A stretch of 64,000 nt of DNA from Zantedeschia hybrid cultivar (GCA_030544215.1 JARZZO010000013.1:40249196-40313195); one strand, 5' to 3'. Shown: positions 46,605-59,900, counted from the first letter of the stretch. Notes: generated from the letters alone by a model not told the origin. A program made the numbers and translations.

Positions 46605-47860
46605 ATTTTTACTCCGACTTGGATTGAACCCTCAAATTTCAGGCATTTGTGTTGTCTGTCAATATTTTTTGCTTTCCGTTTAATAAAACCCTAAACCCCA
46701 ATCCCTTCCAGTTTTCTACCTCGGAGGAAAGATGTCCTTCTGGGATGTCAGCTCTTCTTCGAGAACTTTTATCAAGTATTTACACTTATCTCACTCTCTT
46801 TCTGGGATGTCAGAATACTTATCAAGTGAGTATCTAGACTTGTCTCGCTCTTTTTTTATCAATTTCATATCTTTTTTTTTCTTGATTTGTCTGTTTTCCA
46901 TTTGTTGCTCATGACATCTTGCTTTCATAATCACTTTTATTTGAAGAAATTTGTAGCTCCCATCTGACTTTTTCATCTACACTTTTGACTTCATCCCCTG
47001 ATATTCACATGGATATATCTTCTTACTCCTTAGGATCGCCCCAAGTTGTGCTTCATTAGTTGCCGAGTCTAGCTTCTCTGCCGTCTCTTTCAAATATCAC
47101 AAAGTTTGAATATTTGATGATTTCTTGGAGCAATCTCCCTCGGTCCATCTTTGGCAATTTTAGGAAGCTTTTGTATCCAATGCTTCATCTATATGTCTGC
47201 GGGTGAAAACGTACTGTCCGAAACTTCCCTATGTTTTAGCTGTAGTTAGAAGTTGAGTTGCAGCCCTTCTATCAACATTGAGGGAGAGGCTAACGACATT
47301 CTTTTGTGGCTTTGTTCTACGTTGATAAAGACTTGTTGCATAGCTTGATAGTATTTTTATTTTAAAAAATGAAAATTGTTTTAGATACCTCCCAAATTGA
47401 TCTATCCTACATGCAACCCTAAAAATTTTAAAAATCGAAAATTGACCTCAAATGAATAATAAAAAGTTTTTCACTGTTCATTTGGTGTCAATTTTCAAGT
47501 TTTTAGACCTTTTAGGGTCATCCAATGGGAAGATGAGTTTTATTATTCAGTTGGAATCCATTTTTATTTTTCAGATATTTTAGATGTTGAGTGTCTCTTG
47601 CATCTTTTGTCATGATGATATGTGCATTGCTGCATGCGGAAACGCATGATACGTATATTGAATGTTTTCCACCTAGTGGAATGGGTCTAATAACAAGGTC
47701 GTTCATGCTGAGGCTTGCATGTGGATGGGTCCTTTGTCAACCTGTATCTATGAACTTTTCCATTGACTAAAAAATATCTATGTCACTTAATTGTGCTAAA
47801 ATGACAAAAATACAACAAGAATGATGTAATGAATTATGGATGTCATCTAAAAGATTTCTT
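46605..47860. other. Unassigned stretch right of the Pack-MULE
   Basis: No gene supported. TCTGGGATGTCAG occurs twice (46739, 46802) within a partial duplication. The rest is AT-rich; it may be an outlying part of the degraded viral region to its right. Confidence 0.35.
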
Positions 47861-49669
47861 TCATTATCTAGTTTTGACTTTAAAGTAGCATTTAAAGAGT
47901 TGAGACATATGTTTGCTGATTTTTGGCAAACATGCTGGGCATAGATTTTGAACAATCCATAATTCATAGGATAAAAGGTTGTATGATTGAGTACTTGACC
48001 AAAAAAAAGAGGAGTATTGGACCTTGGCCATACTAGAGAGGGGCAAGGAGGCGAGAGATCCACTATTTTTCACTTGTAAAGTCAACCATTGTTGGCTTAA
48101 GACATCATCCATCAATCAATCTCAAATTAGACAAAATGATTTGTCATCTACCAATCAAAGGGATCACTATCCAATGTCCATTGTGGTCCACATGACATGG
48201 TATACAAGTTGTTCCTCCAATCAGCCTCAACATTGTCCATGTATGTTGTAAGGGGGAAAGGGAGGAAGAGGAAAATGAGGCTTCTTTTGATTGTCATAGT
48301 GGACATATGGGCCATCACCTATCCAGTCGATCATCAAGAAGCTATCACAATAATCTACTCTAACATGGATAGATAGTCACAGTAAGGGCTTTTTAAGCTA
48401 GACCATGATGTAAACAGACTCGTTTAAACATGAAAATACTTCTAACATAACTATTGGCTATGTGGGAAAAGTTGGGTATATATCAAACTACTTACTTCGA
48501 TCAAGATAATTTATCTATGAGTTAGTTTTATCAAATCATTTGTTTGTTAACATTCATTCTGTTAGTTCTTCCTTATAGAGGCTCGCCACTTAAGGAGATT
48601 ATTTTTTTAAATAGTGCTTTTGTTACTCTTAGGTTTTTTGTAATAAATCCAATAGCACATTCTATTAATGATGATCGCTACTCTCACATAATAATGGATG
48701 TAGCAAGTTCTATCTCTTTTTGTTGCTTCCAAGTATGAGTATAGTTGTCTCATCTTGTGATAATAAAGTTGATTAAGGTTGGTTGGATCTTTCCATTCGA
48801 ACCTTGCTAAGGTCGGAGTTTCTATGGTAGCTAAGCATTTAGCTATATTTACCCCATGATTTGTTGTATAATTATGCTCTTTTCCTTCATAAGGAAGAGT
48901 ACTATAAATAATCATTATATAATGTATGGAATCTAAGTTTTTCAATACCCAACTTATGACTCGACAAAATACTCCTTCAGAATAGTCTCTCGTATTGATT
49001 TTGAGATTGTGAAGTATTTTTTGACTGATTTTCTTTTTTAATTTGTCCCTTGTTCCTCTTTGTCAGTATTACATGGAAATCAGGGATCTCTTTTCTCTAT
49101 GATATATTGTAGCCAAATAACTTTCGAGTGACTTGGAGCCTTTGGAAGTTTTCCTCTAATTCTTTATAATAAATAATTTTGTGGATAGTAAGAAGGAGCT
49201 CTTTCGGGATCTGTTTAGTGGCTTTAAACGAGGATTCTTCACTTTTTTCTCCTAAGAGGAGTAATTCTTTCATCTTTTCTTGCTTCTGTTCATTTATTTG
49301 TTACTTTAAAGGTTTTATTAGGTTTATAAAATGAGTTCCAAAAAAATACTTCTTGGCACATGTCCACATGTCTTTTTACCAAAAAAATTGAAGTAAAGTT
49401 AAAATCATCTTTACAGATATGTAACATCTGATAATTTATACCTAACATTTAGGATTTTGCCCATTAACAGCATTTATCTTATGCGTTGTTTTTTCTCGAT
49501 ATAAGAACAAGTTGTTCCTTTAAGCAGTTGATATATAGGTCGGAGTCTATTAAGACTGATAATTTTAGCTTGTGTTCTCATTTTACCTTTAGGAGAATCT
49601 GAACACACCATTGTTGCTTTGGGTTTTTGTGTATAGAGTTTACAAACTCATAGTTTTTGATAGAAGTGT

Positions 49670-50198
49670 TGTAGTACCCCATATAAGAATATGTTTAATA
49701 GACAAAATTAGTAGACTACTACAACTAGTATAGTTATTGGGCCAGTTAGCTGATTGGATCGTTACAAAATAGTATCAGAGCCACGAACCAGTCGGAAGTA
49801 GGTGAGTTAAGTGCCACATAGGGTAAAGCGCTACACTATGAAAGGGCTACCCTAGAGTATGAAGTCACATAGTGGGAGTCACCTCTTGCACCTGTGGGTG
49901 CCACGTCTAGAATCCTACCGGTTTGGTGGATTAGTTGTGAGCTATGTGTAATATGGTCCTGACGATGACGTCATGCTTTTAAGGGGGGGTAGACTGTAAT
50001 AACCTATATAAGAATATGTTAAATAGACTAAATCAGTAAACTACCAACAACACCGGTTAGCCATTTTTGGAGGTCGAGTTTGAAAGAACTCCGAAGTTAA
50101 GCGTGCTCGATTAGGAGAAGGCTCGGGATGGGTGACCTTTGTAAAAAAATTATCAACTAAGATAGTTGTTGGGCCAGTTAGTTGATTGGGTCGTTACA
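49670..50198 (+). mobile_element. Cassandra TRIM retrotransposon with 5S-rRNA-derived LTR
   Basis: Left LTR 49670-49766 (97 bp) and right LTR 49995-50198 (204 bp) share both ends (TGTA.TA.CC.ATATAAGAATATGTT; GATTGG.TCGTTACA). The primer-binding site TAGTATCAGAGCC (49770-49782) matches initiator-Met tRNA with one change. The polypurine tract AAGGGGGGGTAGA precedes the right LTR. The flanks AGTGT / AGTGC form a near-perfect 5-bp duplication. No protein is encoded, as usual for Cassandra. Confidence 0.9.
50082..50137 (+). other. 5S rRNA-derived segment within the right Cassandra LTR
   Basis: GAACTCCGAAGTTAAGCGTG and later GGGATGGGTGACC are the internal-promoter region and following part of plant 5S rRNA. 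Only part of 5S is present, with a divergent middle, so this is not a functional 5S gene. It probably supplies RNA polymerase III promoter elements to the retrotransposon. Confidence 0.9.
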
Positions 50199-50599
50199 AG
50201 TGCTACCTTCAACTCATGGTTTTTGAGAGAAGTGCTAGCTTCTTCAAATATTTTAGCTAACTCTTCTTTTGAGATACTTTCAGCTTTTACAGTTTCTAAG
50301 ACTTCAATTTTTGGTTTTAGTTGAGCTATTTCTTCTTTTAAAAGATTGATTTCCTAAACTAGGATTTCTATTGGATTTATGGGTGGTTTATTACAGGTTG
50401 CTTTGAGGATTTTAGAAAAATCATAATATGGCTATAATCCTCTGTTTCTAGGAAGTTTTTTTCCATGTATTTTGGATAGTTTCTTTTGGTTTTACTTCCT
50501 TTAAATACTTGATTAAGCATTTCTTTTTTGTTTCTTTATTTTCTATATTTTCTATAATGTCTAAGAAGAATTTGTCTTACGAGGTTAAGATACAGACAC

Positions 50600-51560
50600 T
50601 GCTTTCTGATTTTGTGTCACTACTACTGTCTTTCGAATAAGAACAATGGCAATTAGCTCTTTTTTCATCTATTATCTCTTTAATATATTCTTTTTAGAGT
50701 TCCTTGAGGATGTCTTCTAGATCTATAAGAGTATTTACTCTTTCCTTCTTCTTTGAGAAGCATTGATTCAAATAATGACCATTTTTTTCACAAATATCAC
50801 ATTTTGGGGGTCTTGCCTTTGGATTTTTTCAATCTTTTCTTTTCTTCCTTTTTAGGATACATTTTCTTTTTGTATTTCTCTCTCTTTGAGAGTATCTGTT
50901 TTTTGCCAAAGGTTTGAGAGTACCCGAATTGATAGTAGAAATTTCTTAGTCCTTGTTTCTTAGTTAGTTTGTCTTTTTTGAGCTGTCTTTTAAATTTAAG
51001 CTCAATACATATTTCTAGGCCTACTTGGCAAACTTTTTGGGTTATGTCGCCTATTGTCATCCCTTCTATAGTAAGACCTGCATTGTTAAGGTATTACTTA
51101 ACCTTTTTGCCAAATAACTGTGGGAGTCTTGAAACATATAATTCTTTCCAAAAGATATGATTACAATTTGAAATAAGGAATACCTTAGTTTTGAAGGTAT
51201 ATGTATACCACCTGGCTAAAGTTTTGTACTTCATATTTATAATTGTTTTGTAACCTTTTGCTCTATATTTTCAGTTGTTCCAATAAAATGCCTTATAAGG
51301 TTTAGGAGTAATGTTTCTACGGAATCATTCATGACTCCTCCTTATTGGTTCACAACAAGTCTACCATTTGCATGTATTTGGATAGAGATCTCATTTGTTT
51401 GATCATTTGTGAGATAATTATCCCACCAACCTCTAAGCTATCATGTAAATAAAGTAAAAATAATTTAGCCAATTAAGTGATTTGATCATCCTTCCATTCT
51501 ACCAACATTAGCATAGATAGTTACATTTCTGAAAACAATAAACACTTGATATTCACTAAG
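50600..51560 (-). pseudogene. Coat-protein/gag-like region with CCHC zinc knuckle
   Basis: On the minus strand a LRGWWDNYLT segment (about 51415-51450) is followed by segments separated by stops. Next come a Lys-rich stretch (KREKYKKKMYPKKEEKKRLKK, about 50825-50890) and a zinc knuckle CDICEKNGHYLNQC (about 50760-50805; Cys-X2-Cys-X4-His-X4-Cys). This order, a helical core then a basic stretch then CCHC, is that of caulimovirid coat proteins. Broken by several in-frame stops and frame changes. Confidence 0.6.
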
Positions 51561-52281
51561 TCCATCAATATTTCATTTATATAATCGAGATCCACTAAAT
51601 TTAGTGAATGATTCTTCTTTTGTCTTCTTCATAGGGAAGATCTACTGGTTAAGGTCTCATAATAATTGTTTGTTCTCATGGGTCTTATATTATGTTTGTT
51701 TAACTCTGAGATGTCCATGTTAACTCGATGAGAAGAATCTTTTGAATATGAGCTGACTTCTTCTCTTTTATAAAGTGTCTCCGAGGCTTTCTCCAACTCA
51801 ACATGACTTATGTTGGATTCGTTAGAGATCTTTAATTTCTCGAATCTTTTCATAATATCCGTTAATACCTCACACTCATTTACTTTTGTATTATTAATCT
51901 CATGAGATAACCTTTGAGGTTGAATTAAGGTTTGAATATTGACTTTTGTGGTTCAACCTTAGGGTTTGAGGATGAAGTCATAAAAGAACTAATGATCGAT
52001 CTTCTGTTTAGCAATAATTGCTCTATTCAATCAGTTTATGCCCTATTGTCTGAAGAAAGGTATTTGTATAGTTATTATGTTCAACTTAAAAAGAATTGGC
52101 TGGTCTAGGCATATGACAATTATCATAAGTATTGAATGGTCCTAGAGACTGGTCCAGCCTTAAATCATTCCATCTATCTCTTATGGTTTTTAAGAGATAG
52201 AACTCGCTATAGAAATTATCATGTGAGATTAGTTGTCATCGTCAATAGAAAATGCTCTTTGATTTATTATGAAAAATACAA

Positions 52282-53700
52282 GAGTACCAAAAGAACTATT
52301 TTAGGCTAGATCGTTCCTGCTGAATGATATCCTGCCGAATGGTTAAAACCAAAAGAGAAAATTCCACATAGCAATTCGTTTAAGAAGATAAAAGTACAGA
52401 AGATCCTGAAGACCCAGAGCAATGGGATGACCATAGTGACTTTTGGGATTCACTATAGGACACTAGCTATCGAAATATACTCAATTATATGGAAGCATAA
52501 AGACAAAATACCAATGCGACTTCATGATTCTCCACATAATGATGTAACTTAAAGAAAAGTTGATGTGACTTAAAGCAAGGAAAGAAGTAAAAAATGTAAG
52601 GTTGATGCGACTTAAAGCAAAAATTGCCATATGCTTAGATCAACCTCATCACCAACCTAAAAAGAAGAGTATGGAAAAAGCAAGCCTTCACTTTGAAGGA
52701 AGCCTTCCTCCCTCGCCTATATAAGGAGAAGGGTTGTCTCCAAGTCGGACTCACCGCAACAACGTCAGAGCTCAAGGCCATAGAAAAAGAGATTCTATGG
52801 TTGTTATTAATTTTGTGTGTTTTGTAAGCTTTCTTTATAAGCTTTCCTCGTGTTGTAACCTTCCCTCTCCCTATGCACTTCCCTTTCTCTCTTCTTAAGC
52901 TTTTATTGTAAGAGAAGTTAAGTAGCACGGATGCTACTCTGATGTAAGTGTTGTTTACGCTGTTTTTATTAAGCATTTATAACGAACTACTATTCATCAC
53001 TATTCATGTACTGTTTATCCGTAGTTTTGCACTGTTCCACATTGTTCATTAGTAAAAATATTTTCATAAAAAATCTGATTTTTTTTTAAATTACAAAAAA
53101 TATATTAATTACGTTCCTCCTAGTAGGGTGCCATAGATCTTGGCATAAGTTGATATCAGAGTTACGCGGTTCTCATTTTCGAAGGGGGAGAGGAACCATA
53201 ACAAAAGCACTATTTCAGGCTATATCGTTCCTAGTGAATGATTTCCTGCCGAATGGTTAAAGCCAAAGGAGGAAATTCTATAGAACAATTTGTCCCAAGA
53301 AGATAAAAATACAGAAGACCTAGAGTAGTGGGACGACGATAGTTACTTTTGGGATTCACTAGACGACATTGGCTAGAACAATATGTGTAGCACGACTGTT
53401 ACTGTGATGTATGAATTGTTTACATTGTATTGATTATGTATTAATGTTAAGCACTATTCATCCATGAATTACGGTTTGTCTCCTATTCTATATTGTTCAT
53501 ACATTGTCCCACACTGTTCATTCGATCAAAAAGTTTACATAAAAATCTACAAAAAATATATATTAATTACGTTCCTCCTAGTAGTATGCCGTACATCCTG
53601 GCAAAGTTGGTATTAGAGCCACGCGGTTCTCGTTTTTCGGGGGGGACGGGGGCAAGAACCATAGGTTTTATGTATTTTGAAGTGGATCTGTGGCGAAGAG
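52282..53700 (+). repeat. Partial tandem duplication of a retroelement/viral intergenic region with primer-binding sites
   Basis: Unit A (52282-53198) and the shorter unit B (53199-53700) share the start (ATCGTTCCT..TGAATGAT.TCCTGCC) and the end (ATTACGTTCCTCCTAGTAG..ACGCGGTTCTC). Unit B lacks the middle of A (about 52460-52910). Each unit ends with a Met-tRNA primer-binding-like sequence: TGATATCAGAGT (53151-53162) and TGGTATTAGAGCC (53608-53620). Unit A has TATATAAG at 52718. This matches a caulimovirid intergenic/leader region or an LTR-plus-PBS. It points the opposite way to the capsid-like frames on its left. Confidence 0.6.
52718..52725 (+). promoter_or_regulatory. TATA box of the retroelement/viral intergenic unit
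   Basis: TATATAAG in CGCCTATATAAGGAGAAGGG, about 430 bases before the first primer-binding-like site. Spacing fits a pararetroviral promoter and leader. Activity is unknown. Confidence 0.5.
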
Positions 53701-54289
53701 TCTGATGCCACTCTAATAATCTTAGTCAAGCTCAGACAAATTGCTTCATATTACAAAGGTTTAATTGATGTCTGAACTACGTTATAGATTTTTATGAGAA
53801 ATCTGGCAGAAGACATAAAGCTTCTTCAACAAAGACTTCAGAAGAAATTTATGAATTATCCCACCCACCTTAGAATTTCAGATTGAGTGCATAAACTCGT
53901 GTGCGTGCGTGTGAGACATGGTTTTCATGCTTCTAATCTTGATCATTATATATGGGAGAGAAATTAAGTGCATAAACTGGTGTATGTGCATGTTTGATCA
54001 AGAAGTACTCGCACGATAAATTTAGTTATGATTGTTTGTTATAAATAACCATTTGACAAGATACAAAGAGGGAGACAAACCAAGATAATTGCTATCCCAC
54101 AAGAGAGAGAGCATGGGGTGGAAATGAGAGGGTTTGTGTTAGATTTATCCAAGTCTCTTCGTATTGTATTCAGGCTAGAAAACTTTACGAAAGGAAGACA
54201 TAGAACTCGCAACTAGTAGAAGAGCGGCGATGAAGAGGTAGTCAAGTGGAGATAGTGCATGGACTCAAGATTCTACATGCATCTTTGTT

Positions 54290-55060
54290 TTTGACACTTA
54301 AAAGGGATTCCATTCATTCAAGTAGAAACGAGAAGTGAAATGTCGGTACAAATAGCGTTTCTAATACATTCAGGAAGAGTGGAAGGGATCTAGCAGCCTT
54401 CTTGAAGAGTAGAAACAGAGTACCTAGCGATGGCATGAGCCACATTGTTACACGAACGGGGAGCAAAAGTAAGTTGTAATCGAGAATAGCTCAAAATGTG
54501 CTGACAATTGGATATCAGGGCCTTTGTTTGCTACGGTGGAGCCTTCTGTTTCAGACAAGCCGAGATGAGAACTTGCGCATCTCCTTCGACTACAGCATCC
54601 TCAAAATTTTATGTTAGCATTAAGGCTTCGAACAAAGCAGTACCTTCAACCACAACTGAGTCATTTGAATGAACAAGTATGGAGAAACAGTGAGAAGGAG
54701 CACCAGAGCAATCTCTTAGGATAATGCCACAGGCACCAGCTGTTTGAGAAATTGCCCCATCGAAATTAATCTTGACCAGACCTGGTTGAGGAGGCACCCA
54801 AGTGGTAGAATAAGCAGACTGGGTTTTACTATGTGTGAGATCTGACTAAAGGGAGGAGAACCGAAAGCTCTGCGCACAACAGCAATAGGATTAGTCTTCT
54901 GGCCATCCAGGGACCACTTGCATCTGTTCTTCCATAAATGCCAAATAATTAAAAAGCAAATGACCATGAATCTTTTGTCAGTAGAGTGCTGGTTCAATGG
55001 GGCCTTTGACCAATCAAGAATTCTGCCGACCAAAGGCTTTAATTCAGCAGAGGAGTGATA
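54290..55060 (-). mobile_element. LINE 3' fragment with RNase H-like domain
   Basis: The minus strand encodes IIWHLWKNRCKWSLDGQKTN and, after frame breaks, GLVKINFDGAISQTAGACGI and ILRDCSGA with VVEGTALFEALMLT. This is the RVT_3/RNase H-like tail found at the end of some plant LINE polyproteins (KINFDGA Asp and E.A.A motif). A GTGTCAAAAACAAAG tail lies near 54290. 5'-truncated and inactive. Confidence 0.7.
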
Positions 55061-55356
55061 ATTAATATAGTTTCCTCCTCAATAAATTTATCTTCTTATA
55101 ATAAAGTTTAAGGACGAGTAAACATTTTCTTAGCATTTATAAGTGTTTGTGTCAAAAGAAGTTTGAGTTCATCTTCTCTTTTGATATTTATTTAATGAGA
55201 TAAATGCAAAACAAATAAATATCAGGCATCCTAGAAAATTGTTTCAAGTAGTTGCCCAGGTTTATAATCATCACACCCTAAATAATGTGATTTTTTTTTT
55301 TTCGTTTTCTCTCTTCAAGTGAAGGAAATATTTTTATAATTAGCAAGTAATGATAG

Positions 55357-55872
55357 TGTTGATAAAAACACATAATATCTCCATGCATCAAATGAACAAG
55401 CAGAAACATGCACGGAGATAGATCGTAACGGAAAACGTACCTTAACGGCGACGTTCGTAGATGGACGGCAACGGCTCCGTGAGGACGAGGATGAGAATCA
55501 CGTGACGGGCTTCTCCCCAAAATCCACACTGCAAATCCTAGGCTCTTGGTGATAGCCTCTTGGAGAGCAACAATTAGAGAGAGAGGGAGAATATGTAGAA
55601 AGGAGAGGACTCTAGAGTGAGAAAGAGGGCTGCCCAAAAGTGAGAGTTCTCTTGAGAATTCAGATTCTTCTCACGTAATGCCATTCTCCCTCTTTTATAT
55701 CTCTCTCCTCTACACTTTCAAATAAATGGGGGAATGGTTATATCCAAAGGGTGCTTCACATGTGTGGGTAACTTCCCACAACCACTCCCTCAACCACTCC
55801 CCCTCATCTCCTATAACCAACTCTTGGTCCCACATGGGCATATGCATGGTAAGAACCATGCTTTGGTTAACA
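55357..55872 (-). repeat. Copia 3' LTR
   Basis: 516 bp; about nine mismatches to the 5' LTR and no visible indels. Bounded on the left by the GATAG target duplication and on the right by the polypurine tract. Confidence 0.95.
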
Positions 55873-55883
55873 TCTCCCACTTG
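55873..55883 (-). other. Copia polypurine tract
   Basis: On the minus strand CAAGTGGGAGA abuts the 3' LTR and is the expected plus-strand primer. Confidence 0.8.
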
Positions 55884-56924
55884 CCCACGGAGGGCAAAGA
55901 TTAATAAACAATCTCTCTAAGTTGCTACAATCCAACTGTCATACAGGAAATGCAGCGTGCGACCTCACGAGCATAACACTATCAGGCGAGTAGTGGTCCA
56001 TTAAGTTATCACCAAAACTAATGGAACACAATACTCTTTAAAATCTCGTGGTACCCCAGACCATCTTATATTCACCTGATTTAACACTCCGGATCTCTCA
56101 AATAAATAACTGGCAGTGTTTAAATCCCAAATGTCATGTGATCATAACTCTGTCTGTACACAACTGACTGAGTTCCCCGGGGTATGATCCACATAACATG
56201 GTGCAATATATAGATGTCTTCCCCAAGTTCTCATGTCAATTCGATTAATCTCGGCCGCTTTCCTAGTCATGTCCTGCTAGACTGTATCAACCTTAGTCCT
56301 AAAGATCATGCTAAAGTAGCGACGCCGAGCTTCCTCTTCATGACATAGTTCCTAGGTCACAAAGGGTACAGGTAGAATCAACAATATGATCCAAGAGTTC
56401 ATACAATGATGAAGCAGATATCCATTCATCATTCTCATTTATCGGTCGTGAATTGCACATGCGGTATGAGACGCATGTTATGGTGTTCTTCCACAAATGT
56501 GGGCGTGTCAATTATAGATTTATCATTTAAACACCATACGGATCTTAGTCTAATCACTCCCACTGCGATTAACCTGAGTCTCATGACCCAGTCGCTTCCA
56601 CTCAGCGCCTTGTCTCAAGACTCACATCCGGCTTCTCCAGACTATACAGGATGGGCTCAATTATTCCCGTATTCGATCTTTAAAGATCTCATCTCGGCTC
56701 TTATCCGAGGCGACATAAATAAATATTTTAAGTGTATCTTGTTCGCTCTTCTAGCGTCATAGATACATAATGTCTCATCTTGCTCGCTATCTCAGCGCTA
56801 AGGCGAATTACCCGTGTGAGAGGGTCAATTCAAGTCTGGTGACACTCATTGATGTGTAAACAAGCATTCCATCAAAATACTCAATAAGAGAATGCTTCGA
56901 AGTCAACAGTAACTGTTCTTTACA

Positions 56925-59900
56925 TTACAGTTTACATAAACCCATGGCTCTACTATGGGTCGTGAAAGCCTCTCTAGTGATCTGTTTAGTTAGCGGGTCT
57001 GCTACCATCCGATCGGTAGAAATATGCCGAAGGACCACTGCTTCTTTTGCTAACAGATCTCGTATGAAGTGATATCTAATGTCAATGTGTTTGGTTTTAC
57101 CATGGTACTTAGGATCCTTGGCGTAGGTCAAAGCTGATGTACTATCAACATAGAGAAGTACACTCTCCTCCGCATGAGGAGTGACAGCTAATCGCCGCAG
57201 GAAACTCCTTAACCAAACTGCTTCTTGACAAGCTGCTGAACATGCCACATATTCCGATTCCATAGTGGATAGAGCAATGCACGTCTGTTTCTTGCTACAC
57301 CAAGAAATGGCCGCGCCACCGAGTATGAACACATACCCTGACGTAGACTTTCTTTCGTCTTTGTCGCTGGCCCAATCAGCATCACTATAACCTTTCAACC
57401 TTAGATCACCTCCTTCGTAACATAAGGCAAGGTTCGTTGTTCCACGTAAATATCGGAATATTCTCTTGACTGCCTTCCAGTGAGCAGGACCAGGGTTACT
57501 TTGATAACGGCTAGCTAATCCGACTGCATAACTGATGTCGGGTCGAGTACACAACATAGCATACATCAGACTCCCAATAGCTGCCGCATATGGCACTTTA
57601 TTCATTTGATTCTTCTCTTCTTCATTATGTGGGCATTGGCTTATACTTAAAACACAACTTTTATCAACTGGAGTATCAATGGGCTTGGAGTGATTCATTC
57701 GGTATCGCTCTAGAATCTTATTAATGTAGGTTTCCTGAGACATACTCAAAAATCTTCTAGAGCGATCTCTGACTATTTTCACTCCTAACACATAGTTAGC
57801 TTCGCCCATATCTTTGGTCTCAAAGACGGAAGATAATCACTGCCTAGTGGTATTGATAGACTCCATATTATTCCCAGCCAACAAAATGTCGTCAACATAC
57901 AATGACAGAATTAGAATCTTCTCTTTCTTTCGTTTGACGTACACACAGTGGTCTTCCTCAATCGTCTCAAAACCGAATGAGGTGATTTCCTTATGAAATC
58001 TCAAATACCACTGTCTAGACGATTGTTTGAGGCCGTAAATGGAACGTTTTAGGCGGCAAACTTTGCGCTCTTGTTCCTTTACCTCAAAACCCTCTGGTTG
58101 GAACATGTAAATTTCCTCGTCTAGTTCTCCATTAAGAAATGCCGTCTTAACATCTATCTGAAAGAGTTCTAAATCTAAATGTGCGACAATAGTTAGGATC
58201 AGGCGAATAGACGTAAATCTCACCACCGGGGAGAACGTCTCATCAAAATCAATACCCTCCTTCTGGGTATATCCTTTCGCCACTAGTCGTGCTTTGTATT
58301 TATCAATTGATCCATCTGCCTTGCGTTTAATTTTGAAAATCCATTTGTTTCCAATAGCTTTACGCCCAGGCGGAAGATCAACTAACTCCCAGACCTTATT
58401 CTTTTCCATTGAATCCATTTCGTCTAGCATAGCGGCTTCCCATTCTTTCTTTGATAATGATGAATATGCCTCTTGGACATTTCTCGGTTCTTCATCATCC
58501 GCAGGCTGACACATTAAAATCTCCTCTTCAATCTCAAAACGTCGACGAGGAGTGTGGCCGCGTTTACTTCGACGTACTTGTGTGTCGGCTTCTTCCGATT
58601 CTAATGGAGTACTCCCACTCGGTAAATTAATAGGTATACTCCCACTAGCTTGATCATCTATACTATCTCCAGCGATGACCTGGTCAGGAACTAATTCCCT
58701 CCCTTCGCTGGAAGATGGTAAGAGAGCTGTCTCATCCACTTCATGGAGATCAAAGCTTTTTCCGACATTGCCAAGTTTAGGGTATTCTTTCTCTAAGAAT
58801 ACAACGTCTCGAACCTCTTTCTCTGTCATTCCTCCATCATAATATTGTCCATACATGACATACCCTTGTGAGCTATCAGGATATCTTATGAAGATAAACT
58901 TTCTAGCTTTAGGGCCCAGTTTCCCATACTTGTGGGACGAGTCATGGACATATCCAGCTGACCCCCACGGGCGTAGGTTTCCCAAATACGGCTTTTGGCC
59001 ACGCCACAACTCATAAGGGGTAGAAGGAACTGACTGTAAAGACACACGGTTAAGTAAATAGGCGGCAGTCAACAAAGCATCCCCCCAGAAGAATATTGGG
59101 AGGTTGGCATGCGCCATCATAGACCTAACCATATCTAACAACGTTCTATTCCTTCTCTCGGCAACACCATTTTGTTGCGGAGTATATGGAATAGTGAGTT
59201 GTCTTTTAATTCCATTTTCTTCACATAGAATTCTGAACTGATCAGATAAATATTCGCGTCCTCTGTCGGTGCGTAGAGCTTTTACACTCTTACCGGTCTG
59301 ATTCTCAACCTCAGCTAGGAAGCGTTTGAAACCATCCAATGCTTCATAGCGGTGAGCGATCAGATAAACATAACCGTATCGCGAATAATCATCTATAAAG
59401 GTAAGGAAATATGATGCTCCATGTCGAGCCTTCACACTTAAAGGTCCGCAAATATCAGAATGGATAAGCTGCAATACATCAGTGGCCCTTCTGGCCTTCC
59501 CGAAAGGTTTCCGGCATGCCTTTCCAGCCAAACATGATTCACATAAAGGTAGAGTGACCTTAGCGAGTGAACCTAAAAGGCCTTCTCGAGCTAACCTGGT
59601 CATTCTATCCTGTCCTATGTGACCTAGGCGAGCATGCCATATTTCCGAACTAAGGTCTCTATCATCAGCCACATACGACACAGAAGAAGCATTGAAATCA
59701 ACATCTAATTTAAACAAACCACCACTCAATAAAGCATGTCCATATAGCACATCATTTAAATCAATGTCAATACCAGTACCAATCATAACAAGAGCAAATC
59801 CTAAGGATAATAAAGATGAAGCTGACAAAAGATTATGCTGAATCCCTGGCACATAAAGAACATCATGCAATGTCAATACACGACCGGTTCTAAGTTTGAG

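Larger units (their letters stand above)
47860..52000 (-). pseudogene. Endogenous pararetrovirus-like (caulimovirid) region, decayed
   Basis: A long minus-strand stretch of interrupted reading frames with viral character. The best part is the capsid-like region at 50600-51560, described separately. Frames at 48600-48945 and 49330-49660 hold longer open segments but I recognise no domain in them. Many stops and frameshifts occur in all frames. A Cassandra TRIM (49670-50198) interrupts it. No reverse transcriptase was found, so the assignment rests on the capsid-like segment. A decayed retrotransposon gag is the main alternative. Confidence 0.5.

Noticed and set aside
50082..50137. Possible functional 5S rRNA gene
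   Set aside because: Only about half of the 5S sequence is present, with a divergent middle, and it lies within Cassandra LTR boundaries.
52635..52976. 113-aa minus-strand ORF near the capsid-like region
   Set aside because: It runs antisense through the TATA and leader region of the duplicated intergenic unit and shows no domain, so it is probably a chance frame.
55278..55637. 119-aa ORF, repeated in part at 62115-62885
   Set aside because: It is a translation of the Copia LTR, present in both LTRs. Only the segment after the primer-binding site (from 62576) is considered a possible gene.
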